The notes beneath the pieces were generated by a model. It saw only the letters and a list, made by a program, of their open reading frames with translations, was not told the DNA's origin and ran no database searches. A program made the position numbers and the translations under genes. A stretch of 64,000 nt of DNA from Macrostomum hystrix. Taxonomy: Eukaryota > Platyhelminthes > Macrostomidae. Shown here in pieces: positions 24,901 through 34,874 of the stretch. The stretch spans positions 14,540,501 to 14,604,500 of the forward strand of contig CATNEN010000039.1 in the NCBI GenBank assembly GCA_950097015.1. Reading direction: 5' to 3'. The first letter of the stretch is position 1; each line of letters opens with the position of its first letter.

Positions 24901-27900
24901 ATAAAACATAGGCGGTGGAATCTGCTGTGACCTGTTAGACAGGGCCTGCAGGCGGTGGAATCTGCTGTGACCTGTTAGACAGGGCCTGCAGGCGGTGGAA
25001 TCTGCTGTGACCTGTTAGACAGGGCCTTCAGGCGGTGGAATCCGCTGTGACCTGTTAGACAGGGCCTTCAGGCGGTGGAATACGCTGTGACCTGTTAGAC
25101 AGGGCCTTCAGGCGGTGGAATCCGCTGTGACCTGTTAGACAGGGCCTGCAGGCGGTGGAATCTGCTGTGACCTGTTAGACAGGGCCTTCAGGCGGTGGAA
25201 TCTGCTGTGACCTGTTAGACAGGGCCTGCAGGCGGTGGAATCTGCTGTGACCTGTTAGACAGGGCCTTCAGGCGGTGGAATCCGCTGTGACCTGTTAGAC
25301 AGGGCCTTCAGGCGGTGGAATCCGCTGTGACCTGTTAGACAGGGCCTTCAGGCGGTGGAATCCGCTGTGACCTGTTAGACAGGGCCTTCAGGCGGTGGAA
25401 TCCGCTGTGACCTGTTAGACAGGGCCTTCAGGCGGTGGAATCCGCTGTGACCTGTTAGACAGGGCCTGCAGGCGGTGGAATCTGCTGTGACCTGTTAGAC
25501 AGGGCCTTCAGGCGGTGGAATCCGCTGTGACCTGTTAGACAGGGCCTTCAGGCGGTGGAATACGCTGTGACCTGTTAGACAGGGCCTTCAGGCGGTGGAA
25601 TCCGCTGTGACCTGTTAGACAGGGCCTGCAGGCGGTGGAATCTGCTGTGACCTGTTAGACAGGGCCTTCAGGCGGTGGAATCTGCTGTGACCTGTTAGAC
25701 AGGGCCTGAAGGCGGTGGAATCTGCTGTGACCTGTTAGACAGGGCCTTCAGGCGGTGGAATCCGCTGTGACCTGTTAGACAGGGCCTTCAGGCGGTGGAA
25801 TCCGCTGTGACCTGTTAGACAGGGCCTTCAGGCGGTGGAATCCGCTGTGACCTGTTAGACAGGGCCTTCAGGCGGTGGAATCCGCTGTGACCTGTTAGAC
25901 AGGGCCTTCAGGCGGTGGAATCCGCTGTGACCTGTTAGACAGGGCCTGCAGGCGGTGGAATCTGCTGTGACCTGTTAGACAGGGCCTTCAGGCGGTGGAA
26001 TCTGCTGTGACCTGTTAGACAGGGCCTGCAGGCGGTGGAATCTGCTGTGACCTGTTAGACAGGGCCTTCAGGCGGTGGAATCCGCTGTGACCTGTTAGAC
26101 AGGGCCTTCAGGCGGTGGAATCCGCTGTGACCTGTTAGACAGGGCCTTCAGGCGGTGGAATCCGCTGTGACCTGTTAGACAGGGCCTGCAGGCGGTGGAA
26201 TCTGCTGTGACCTGTTAGACAGGGCCTTCAGGCGGTGGAATCTGCTGTGACCTGTTAGACAGGGCCTGCAGGCGGTGGAATCTGCTGTGACCTGTTAGAC
26301 AGGGCCTTCAGGCGGTGGAATCCGCTGTGACCTGTTAGACAGGGCCTTCAGGCGGTGGAATCCGCTGTGACCTGTTAGACAGGGCCTTCAGGCGGTGGAA
26401 TCCGCTGTGACCTGTTAGACAGGGCCTGCAGGCGGTGGAATCTGCTGTGACCTGTTAGACAGGGCCTTCAGGCGGTGGAATCTGCTGTGACCTGTTAGAC
26501 AGGGCCTGCAGGCGGTGGAATCTGCTGTGACCTGTTAGACAGGGCCTTCAGGCGGTGGAATCCGCTGTGACCTGTTAGACAGGGCCTTCAGGCGGTGGAA
26601 TCCGCTGTGACCTGTTAGACAGGGCCTTCAGGCGGTGGAATCCGCTGTGACCTGTTAGACAGGGCCTTCAGGCGGTGGAATCCGCTGTGACCTGTTAGAC
26701 AGGGCCTTCAGGCGGTGGAATCCGCTGTGACCTGTTAGACAGGGAATCCTTGATTTAGAATTCGCTATAAGCTGTTGGCAATATTTCAGCAGGCTGAAGT
26801 CTGTTCTGAACCAGTTCTATCTATTGAAATTAGTAAAACAAAAGAAAGTATTCGAAAAATTTGCAAATATTTATAGAACATTTTCTGCATAACAGATCGC
26901 TTTTTTAGATTAAATCTCTGTGTGTTGGCTAAATCCCATTTGATCAATTTCCCAAGCTTGGCACAAGAAAAACTAATTCACTCAACGGATTAGCATTGTT
27001 GCTAAGTCCAAGCTCGGATTACAGGAGAATTAAATTTAGGCGCAGTTTGATTAGCAACCAAATTAGCTTCGTCAATTTGAGTTAGGCAGGTGATTTTGAA
27101 AACAGCTGGTGACCTGATGGGAAAATTTGATTTTACGGAAATTATTGAGAAAATTAAATCCCCAGACCCGACGACAACTGACTGCGATTAGCAAAATTAG
27201 GAAATTTTTACCGTGGCTTAAAGACCAGAAAAATAAGCTTAATTGGTTTCTTATCAGATTGTTTATGGAATCTAAACTGATTGATTTGGGATTCTAAACT
27301 GATTGATTTGGGATTCTAAACTGATTGATTTGGGATTCTAAACTGATTGATTTGGGATTCTAAACTGATTGATTTGGGATTCTAAAATTATTATTAAAAA
27401 CGAAATTATTAATTTAGTAACTCTGGATGCCAAACAGATTTTTTTAGGATTCTTAGTTAATTGATCGGGGATATTATAGTTCCATGGAATTAATCAACTT
27501 TTTTTGATTACCTGTGTCGTCTATTCTTTCGTTTTTCGTCTGTCGCGGCTTGATAGCCACCGGCGTAGAGACCCAGGGCGATGCGATGATGGCCGACTGT
27601 GGGATTGATAGATGGATAGATTGATAGATGGATAGATTGATAGATGGATAGATTGATAGATTGATAGGTTGTTGGCAGATAGATAGATAAATTGGTCTTA
27701 GCCCAAGATGTCAATCAGAACCGCTTCTCAGCCGAGAGTCCTGTCGTCAGTTTCTCATTGTGTCAGTCAAATAACTAAAGGCTCCAGTTTCTCACAGGTC
27801 ACAAGTCCTCACTGTATACCCGGTGAAACTCTAAATCGTCAATTGTTAATTAAACTGTTAATTAAACTGTTAATTAAACGGACTAGATTTTTGTTTCTCA

Positions 27901-29759
27901 GTGTGTGGTACCCGAGCTGAGTTGACCAAATCTTACTAGGCTCTATTATTGCAATTTGATTACACGACTACTTAAAAATGCTGTTTATTATTTACATTAC
28001 TAAATTTAAAAATAACCTTGGTTAGTCTTGGTTTGAGAACTAATATGCTACAATTAAGGTAGATGAGTGAGAGTCATTCATCCACCATGAGGGGGTAGGA
28101 GAATGAGAAAGAGGGGTAGGAGAATGAGAAAGAGGGGTAGGAAAATGAGAAAGAGGGGTAGGAGAATGAGAAAGAGGGATAGGAGAATGAGAAAGAGGGA
28201 TAGGAGAATGAGAAAGAGGGGTAGGAGAATGAGAAAGAGGGATAGGAAAATGAGAAAGAGGGGTAGGAGAATGAGAAAGAGGGGTAGGAGAATGAGAAAG
28301 AGGGATAGGAGAATGAGAAAGAGGGATAGGAGAATGAGAAAGAGGGGTAGGAGAATGAGAAAGAGGGATAGGAAAATGAGAAAGAGGGGTAGGAGAATGA
28401 GAAAGAGGGGTAGGAGAATGAGAAAGAGGGATAGGAGAATGAGAAAGAGGGGTAGGAGAATGAGAAAGAGGGATAGGAAAATGAGAAAGAGGGGTAGGAG
28501 AATGAGAAAGAGGGGTAGGAGAATGAGAAAGAGGGATAGGAGAATGAGAAAGAGGGGTAGGAGAATGAGAAAGAGGGATAGGAAAATGAGAAAGAGGGGT
28601 AGGAGAATGAGAAAGAGGGATAGGAGAATGAGAAAGAGGGATAGGAGAATGAGAAAGAGGGGTAGGAGAATGAGAAAGAGGGATAGGAGAATGAGAAAGA
28701 GGGATAGGAGAATGAGAAAGAGGGATAGGAGAATGAGAAAGAGGGGTAGGAGAATGAGAAAGAGGGGTAGGAGAATGAGAAAGAGGGGTAGGAGAATGAG
28801 AAAGAGGGGTAGGATAATGAGAAAGAGGGGTAGGAGAATGAGAAAGAGGGGTAGGAGAATGAGAAAGAGGGGTAGGAGAATGAGGAATACGAGTAGGAGA
28901 ATGAGGAATTGGAGTAGGAGAATGAGGAATTGGAGTAGGAGAATGAGGAATTGGAGTAGGAGAATAAGGAATTGGAGTAGGAGAATGAGGAATTGGAGTA
29001 GGAGAATGAGGAATTGGAGTAGGAGAATGAGGAATTGGAGTAGGAGAATGAGGAATTGGAGTAGGAGAATGAGGAATTGGAGTAGGAGAATGAGGAATTG
29101 GAGTAGGAGAATGAGGAATTGGAGTAGGAGAATGAGGAATTGGAGTAGGAGAATGAGGAATTGGAGTAGGAGAATGAGGAATTGGAGTAGGAGAATGAGG
29201 AATTGGAGTAGGAGAATGAGGAATTGGAGTAGGAGAATGAGGAATTGGAGTAGGAGAATGAGGAATTGGAGTAGGAGAATGAGGAATTGGAGTAGGAGAA
29301 TAAGGAATTGGAGTAGGAGAATAAGGAATTGGAGTTGGAGAATGAGGAATTGTAGTAGGAGAATGAGGAATCGGAGTAGGAGAATGAGGAATTGAGGGTG
29401 ATGGTAGGAGAATGAAGGAGACAGGGTATAATGGGAATTCGTCATTCAAGCCAAGAATCCTCACCAAAGGTAATCTGCGGATTACCAGTGTCAAGCAACC
29501 TGCTTGATCCAGCCGAACTGCTTTGAATGCTTCTTCCGCCAGAAAGTTCCGCAGACCAGTCGAACCGATTTGGCAGTCGGTTTCTGTAGCTGTGACTTAC
29601 CACAGCCAAATAATGCTGCTGCTGCTCCTGCTGCAGTGGAGGCGGTGGCGGTGGCGGTGGCGGTGGCGGAGGTTCGATTCCTAGAAGCCTGTTGATGTCA
29701 AAGCCACCAGCTCCCATGCTGTAATCCCTTGGCATTCGATAAAAGTTGTTGGCTGACAT
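18920..29759 (-). CDS. Vsx: Vsx/Chx10-type paired-like homeobox transcription factor
   Basis: Four minus-strand exons: 29759-29465, 27596-27512, 20590-20316 and 19041-18920 (295+85+275+122 nt = 258 codons plus TGA; phases 1, 2, 1). Exon 1 encodes an octapeptide-like motif [12 protein letters not shown] and a run of 12 prolines. Exon 2 ends with KRKNRRHR, and exon 3 resumes [15 protein letters not shown], completing a homeodomain at residues about 123-182 with [12 protein letters not shown] (Gln50 class). HYPDV and, after the homeodomain, [11 protein letters not shown] match the Vsx family homeodomain and the start of its CVC region; the rest of CVC looks shortened. Vsx proteins are nuclear DNA-binding factors of eye and interneuron development in animals. 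The start is the first ATG in frame. A stronger-looking GTAAGT donor inside exon 1 (about 29601) was rejected because it gives the wrong phase. All three introns hold large arrays; intron 3's array starts at the splice donor itself. Confidence 0.9.
19089..20321. repeat. 18-21-bp array starting at the Vsx exon 3 splice donor
   Basis: About 60 copies of CAGCCAGCTCTCACCCACACA or the shorter CAACA form. Read in the gene's direction (minus) each unit is GGGTGAGAGCTGGCTGTGTG or TTGGTGAGAGCTGGCTG, that is, a donor-like GTGAGAG. The true donor of exon 3 (ATGG before GTGAGAGCTGGCTGTG at 20315) is the first unit. The array fills the intron to within about 50 bases of the exon 4 acceptor. Confidence 0.97.
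20632..24257. repeat. 21-bp minisatellite array in Vsx intron 2
   Basis: About 172 copies of AACAGGTTGAATCAAGTGTCT with CCAGTG, CGATTG and CCTAGTT core variants. The period is a multiple of three, so a 773-codon plus-strand frame (21942-24263) stays open; it is only repeat. Blocks of variants recur in order. The array starts about 40 bases upstream (in gene direction) of the homeobox exon's acceptor. Confidence 0.97.
24258..24909. other. Unique AT-rich intron sequence between two arrays
   Basis: Part of Vsx intron 2. No exon or element recognised. Confidence 0.5.
24910..26745. repeat. 40-bp array with higher-order structure, Vsx intron 2
   Basis: 46 copies of a 40-bp unit, GGCGGTGGAATCYGCTGTGA followed by CCTGTTAGACAGGGCCTKCA. 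Only a few positions vary (T, C or A after GGAAT; G or T in the last block). Their order repeats: units 3-14 equal units 15-26 apart from one base (480-bp period), and the rest is built on a 6-unit, 240-bp period. No long open frame arises because 40 is not a multiple of three. Confidence 0.97.
26746..27254. other. Unique AT-rich intron sequence
   Basis: Part of Vsx intron 2; nothing recognised. Confidence 0.5.
27255..27387. repeat. 22-bp tandem repeat, about 5.5 copies
   Basis: GATTTGGGATTCTAAACTGATT repeated near-perfectly in Vsx intron 2, close to exon 2. Confidence 0.95.
27602..27692. repeat. GATA/GATT short repeat at the Vsx exon 2 acceptor
   Basis: Alternating GATAGATGGATAGATT units. 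In the gene's direction they become CTATCAATCTATC and form the pyrimidine-containing stretch directly before the exon 2 acceptor (ATCCCACAG at 27597). Confidence 0.9.
28100..29395. repeat. 21-bp array in Vsx intron 1, two subtypes
   Basis: About 61 copies. From about 28100 to 28880 the unit is GAGAAAGAGGGGTAGGAGAAT; from about 28881 it is GAGGAATTGGAGTAGGAGAAT, with a sharp switch at one junction. Frames up to 484 codons on both strands are repeat translations. In gene direction the array starts about 70 bases after the exon 1 donor. Confidence 0.97.
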
Positions 29760-29794
29760 ACCGCGAGTAGTTTGCTCCAATTTAAACTCCGGGT

Positions 29795-32305
29795 AGATTC
29801 AATAGATTATTATCAGTTGTCTGTCTGTCACTGTCTGGTAGATTCAATAGATTATTATCAGTTGTCTGTCTATCACTGTCTGGTAGATTCAATAGATTGT
29901 TATCAGTTGTCTGTCTGTCACTGTCTGGTAGATTCAATAGATTATTATCAGTTGTCTGTCTGTCACTGTCTGGTAGATTCAATAGATTATTATCAGTTGT
30001 CTGTCTGTCACTGTCTGGTAGATTCAATAGATTATTATCAGTTGTCTGTGTATCACTGTCTGGTAGATTCAATAGATTATTATCAGTTGTCTGTCTGTCA
30101 CTGTCTGGTAGATTCAATAGACTATTATCAGTCGTCTGTCTGTCACTGTCTGGTAGATTCAATAGATTATTATCAGTTGTCTGTCTGTCACTGTCTGGTA
30201 GATTCAATAGATTATTATCAGTTGTCTGTCTGTCACTGTCCGGTAGATTCAATAGGTTATTATCAGTTGTCTGTCTGTCACTGTCTGGTAGATTCAATAG
30301 ATTATTATCAGTTGTCTGTCTGTCACTGTCTGGTAGATTCAATAGATTGTTATCAGTTGTCTGTCTGTCACTGTCTGGTAGATTCAATAGATTATTATCA
30401 GTTGTCTGTCTGTCACTGTCTGGTAGATTCAATAGATTGTTATCAGTTGTCTGTCTGTCACTGTCTGGTAGATTCAATAGATTGTTATCAGTTGTCTGTC
30501 TGTCACTGTCTGGTAGATTCAATAGATTGTTATCAGTTGTCTGTCTATCACTGTCTGGTAGATTCAATAGATTATTATCAGTTGTCTGTCTGTCACTGTC
30601 TGGTAGATTCAATAGATTATTATCAGTTGTCTGTCTGTCACTGTCTGGTAGATTCAATAGATTATTATCAGTTGTCTGTCTGTCACTGTCTGGTAGATTC
30701 AATAGATTATTATCAGTTGTCTGTCTGTCACTGTCTGGTAGATTCAATAGGTTATTATCAGTTGTCTGTCTGTCACTGTCCGGTAGATTCAATAGATTAT
30801 TATCAGTTGTCTGTCTGTCACTGTCTGGTAGATTCAATAGATTGTTATCAGTTGTCTGTCTATCACTGTCTGGTAGATTCAATAGATTATTATCAGTTGT
30901 CTGTCTGTCACTGTCTGGTAGATTCAATAGATTATTATCAGTTGTCTGTCTGTCACTGTCCGGTAGATTCAATAGATTGTTATCAGTTGTCTGTCTGTCA
31001 CTGTCTGGTAGATTCAATAGATTATTATCAGTTGTCTGTCTGTCACTGTCTGGTAGATTCAATAGATTATTATCAGTTGTCTGTCTGGTAGATTCAATAG
31101 ATTATTATCAGTTGTCTGTCTGTCACTGTCTGGTAGATTCAATAGATTATTATCAGTTGTCTGTCTGTCACTGTCTGGTAGATTCAATAGATTATTATCA
31201 GTTGTCTGTCTGGTGGATTCAATAGATTATTATCAGTTGTCTGTCTGTCACTGTCTGGTAGATTCAATAGATTATTATCAGTTGTCTGTCTGGTGGATTC
31301 AATAGATTATTATCAGTTGTCTGTCTGTCACTGTCTGGTAGATTCAATAGATTATTATCAGTTGTCTATCTGGTAGATTCAATAGATTATTATCAGTTGT
31401 CTGTCTGGTAGATTCAATAGATTATTATCAGTTGTCTGTCTGTCACTGTCTGGTAGATTCAATAGATTATTATCAGTTGTCTGTCTGGTGGATTCAATAG
31501 ATTATTATCAGTTGTCTGTCTGTCACTGTCTGGTAGATTCAATAGATTATTATCAGTTGTCTGTCTGGTGGATTCAATAGATTATTATCAGTTGTCTGTC
31601 TGTCACTGTCTGGTAGATTCAATAGATTATTATCAGTTGTCTATCTGGTAGATTCAATAGATTATTATCAGTTGTCTGTCTGGTAGATTCAATAGATTAT
31701 TATCAGTTGTCTGTCTGGTAGATTCAATAGATTATTATCAGTTGTCTGTCTGTCACTGTCTGGTAGATTCAATAGATTATTATCAGTTGTCTGTCTGTCA
31801 CTGTCTGGTAGATTCAATAGATTATTATCAGTTGTCTGTCTGTCACTGTCTGGTAGATTCAATAGATTATTATCAGTTGTCTGTCTGTCACTGTCTGGTA
31901 GATTCAATAGATTATTATCAGTTGTCTGTCTGTCACTGTCTGGTAGATTCAATAGATTATTATCAGTTGTCTGTCTGTCACTGTCTGGTAGATTCAATAG
32001 GTTATTATCAGTTGTCTGTCTGTCACTGTCTGGTAGATTCAATAGATTATTATCAGTTGTCTGTCTGTCACTGTCTGGTAGATTCAATAGATTATTATCA
32101 GTTGTCTGTCTGTCACTGTCTGGTAGATTCAATAGGTTATTATCAGTTGTCTGTCTGTCACTGTCTGGTAGATTCAATAGATTATTATCAGTTGTCTGTC
32201 TGTCACTGTCTGGTAGATTCAATAGATTATTATCAGTTGTCTGTCTGTCACTGTCTGGTAGATTCAATAGATTATTATCAGTTGTCTGTCTGTCACTGTC
32301 TGGTT
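29795..32305. repeat. 45-bp array (with 35-bp short units) upstream of Vsx
   Basis: About 57 copies of CTGGTAGATTCAATAGATTA plus TTATCAGTTGTCTGTCTGTC plus ACTGT. Between about 31080 and 31740 shortened 35-bp units alternate with full ones, giving an 80-bp period (for example starts at 31211 and 31291, 31487 and 31567). All long frames here, including those above 400 codons, are repeats. It begins about 35 bases upstream of the Vsx start codon. Confidence 0.97.
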
Positions 32306-32318
32306 TTTGTCTGAATTT

Positions 32319-32437
32319 TTAAGGTGGAGTTTTCCTGTGCTTCTTGTCAAGAAATTTCTGTCGCAGTTTGGATTTGGATGGCCTCATTGGTAGCCATCTC
32401 TCCTCCGCCCGCATCACCTTGAACAGGCTGCTCCGCT
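32319..32437 (-). CDS. Candidate last exon of the TP53I11 homolog
   Basis: On the minus strand an open stretch after an AG at 32438 reads ERSSLFKVMRAEERW and then a Lys/Arg-rich tail ending HRKTPP and TAA. It starts in phase 1, which is the phase left by the exon at 34875, and a short basic cytosolic tail would suit the family. The acceptor has a poor pyrimidine tract and the peptide is not recognisably conserved, so the link is tentative. A second frame is also partly open. Confidence 0.35.
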
Positions 32438-32828
32438 CTGAGCTACTCAGCTACCCCTATTTTTCTATTATCGCTTCTGCTGTTTTTGTTTTGATCAAAT
32501 GGGAGTTTAATTTCAACTAAGTCAGAACCCCATTTTGCTGACCTTATCCTGCAATAATGCTGGGGACATCACAGAATGGAACAACTCTCTCAACAGAACT
32601 CAAACTATCACCAACACACTGCTCAATTGTGATTAGTTATTTATTTCAAATCCTTTACTAGTCTACTGCCCAAACAGAAGTGAGTAGTAAACTAGATTTT
32701 TTTAACGCAGAAAGCGAATGAATAATTCAAGTTATTATTTTTAGAATGAATTCATTAGAACAATTTACACAAGACAAAAGTTCGAGTAATATTTAAGTAA
32801 TATTCGCTTTATTTTATTTATTTGATTC

Positions 32829-33186
32829 TGCTTCGATTCTATCTGCGGATCCTGCTTCGATTCTATGTGCGGATCCAGCTTCGATTCTATCTGCGGATCC
32901 TGCTTCGATTCTATCTGCGGATCCTGCTTCGATTCTAACCGTGAATCCTGCTTCGATTCCAACTGCGGATCCTGCTTCAATTCTACCCGCGGATCCTGCT
33001 TCGATTCTATCTGCGGATCCTGCTTCGATTCTAACCGTGAATCCTGCTTCGATTCCAACTGCGGATCCTGCTTCAATTCTATCTGCGGATCCTGCTTCGA
33101 TTCTATCTGCGGATCCTGCTTCGATTCTATCTGTGGATCCTGCTTCGATTCTATCTACGGATCCTGCTTCGATTCTACCCGTGGAT
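32829..33186. repeat. 24-bp minisatellite, GCTTCGATTC family
   Basis: About 15 copies of TGCTTCGATTCTATCTGCGG plus ATCC. The same unit forms a second array at 35900-36205, and its GCTTCGATTC core also occurs, inverted, in the 24-bp array at 1-2709. Confidence 0.96.
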
Positions 33187-33274
33187 AAGTAAGCAAAAAC
33201 CTATATTATTGAAATAATTATAACTTGCAAATTACTGTTTTAGAAGTACCGAGAATTCAACGGATTGACCAGAA

Positions 33275-33570
33275 TTATGATTTATTATTATTTGCAGTAG
33301 TGGTTTGAGCACACGCTGGAATGTCCTTTGGTGACACTAGACCCGCAGCCAGCGAGGAGGCAATTCTGCCCATTCCGCTGACTCCTGAGCACACACGTAC
33401 CCAGATACTGTACGCGGACACACGCTCACACAGCTGTGTACATCTGCCCTGACTTTCCCATCGCCAGGCAGTGTACACTTTCACTGTACGTAGGAGGTTG
33501 GCCCTCAAGGTCGTGAATTGCACGACAAGCCCCCAAGCCTTCTCTCCGCGTCTGCGCGCCAAATGAATGT
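33275..33570 (-). mobile_element. SINE family B, minus-strand copy
   Basis: Reverse complement of the family B body: TAGACCCGCAGCCAGC, GCTGACTCCTGAGCACACAC, GTACATCTGCCCTGACTTTC and CACGACAAGCCCCCAAGCC. Confidence 0.75.
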
Positions 33571-33863
33571 GGCATATTGAACGATAAACTAACTTTCACA
33601 GCTGTCAACATCGTCGAGATATTCTGCGATATTCTTGTCGAAGACCCTGGTGACAAGAAAAGTTTTATTATTACTCTGTATGAATTTCTGTTGCAATCTA
33701 TACTCAATGATATAAAAAATTCAAATTGCGCAATATCTCGAAGGTGCGGATGTTTTGTGATGCTGGCAGTTGTTTCATCGGATAGAGCGGAACATTAATC
33801 GTCAGCTGCGATCGGACAACGGAAATCAAGTCAAGAAAGTACAGTTGGATAAAATCCAGCATA

Positions 33864-34423
33864 TACTCAGCAACAGCTAAAACCCCCCCCAACTCACGCT
33901 GTCACACGGGCACAAAAGTTAAGCAATGTCTTTAATTCTAGTTTCAGTATCGTGTGTAGGAACCACGAGCATGCAAAAGTGCCGTGACTCGTCGTGGCAT
34001 CCTGATCACCAGCCGGTTGATGAACTCTTGGGGCAGCTGCTGCCAGGCATTCAGCACCGCCAGTCGCAACTGTTCAGCATTCTGTGGGGCATCCTGCTGA
34101 ACTCTTCGCTTTACAAAGTCCCAGACATGCTCGATGTGCTGCACGTGTGCTGCTCGATGTGGCGCAGCGTTGACGTCTTGAAGCATGCAGTTCTGCGTGC
34201 ACCCTCTTGCACCCTCCTCTTTAACTACTGATGGTTTACCATTGCGCAATGCAGCCACCAGTGGGTTGAGTTGCGCCACCCCCTCCCCAAATCCCCCATG
34301 CCGCACTTTGCGCTCGCGTCTGGCAGCGGCAGCCTTCACACATTTCTGAGTCACCGATGGCATACAAAACTTTTGGGCCGTGTGACAGCGTGAGTTGGGG
34401 GGGGGTTTAGCTGTTGCTGAGCA
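33864..34423 (-). mobile_element. Tc1-like deletion derivative with terminal inverted repeats
   Basis: A 560-bp element flanked by TA on both sides (33862-33863 and 34424-34425). The ends are inverted copies of CTCAGCAACAGCTAAA followed by a C run and AACTCACGCTGTCACACGG. Inside, the minus strand at about 34150-33945 encodes the C-terminal end of a Tc1-type transposase, with IEHVWDFVKRRV and LPQEFINRLVIRMPRR ending SYTRY. The catalytic N-terminal and central regions are absent, so the copy cannot encode its own transposase. Confidence 0.85.
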
Positions 34424-34639
34424 TACAAGCGTAGGGATAGTAACATCTCATATTTAGCATAAGGAATAAAAATGTCGTTTAGAAAATTTGAAATACGAGC
34501 GTAGGTTGTTATTCTCGCTAGTGGTACAGTGACTTGATTCAAACTCCAGCTGTTAATCAATCTAATTTTAAAAGTGTATCTTAACTTTACGCAGCATGTA
34601 CCCATCAGTTCCTTGACCTCAAACTCAATCTTCACTTCC

Positions 34640-34860
34640 CCTTTGCAACCTCGCTATCGACCTCGCCATCGAACTCGCCATCGACCTCGCCATCGACCTC
34701 GCCATCGACCTCGCCATCGACCTCGCCATCGACCTCGCCATCGACCTCGCCATCGACCTCGCCATCGACCTCGCCATCGACCTCGCCATCGACCTCGCCA
34801 TCGACCTCGCCATCGACCTCGCCATCGACCTCGCCATCAACGTCGCCTTCCACCTCGCCC
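34640..34860. repeat. 12-bp array next to a splice donor
   Basis: About 17 copies of CGACCTCGCCAT. In the direction of the TP53I11 homolog it reads GAGGTCGATGGC and starts, in degenerate form, within about 15 bases of the exon donor at 34874. Confidence 0.95.
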
Positions 34861-34874
34861 TCACCTTCAGCCAC

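Noticed and set aside
28040-29494. 484- and 430-codon frames on opposite strands (Ser/Pro-rich and Arg-rich)
   Set aside because: Both are translations of the same 21-bp array; nothing unique in them.
29595-29605. GTAAGT donor inside Vsx exon 1
   Set aside because: A good consensus, but it leaves phase 0 whereas exon 2 needs phase 1; the GTGAGG donor at 29464 fits. It could still be an alternative site.
29772-31225. Three frames above 420 codons on both strands
   Set aside because: 45-bp repeat with period a multiple of three; no start context or unique sequence.
33926-34231. Plus-strand 101-codon frame
   Set aside because: Antisense of the Tc1 transposase fragment, which reads sensibly on the minus strand.
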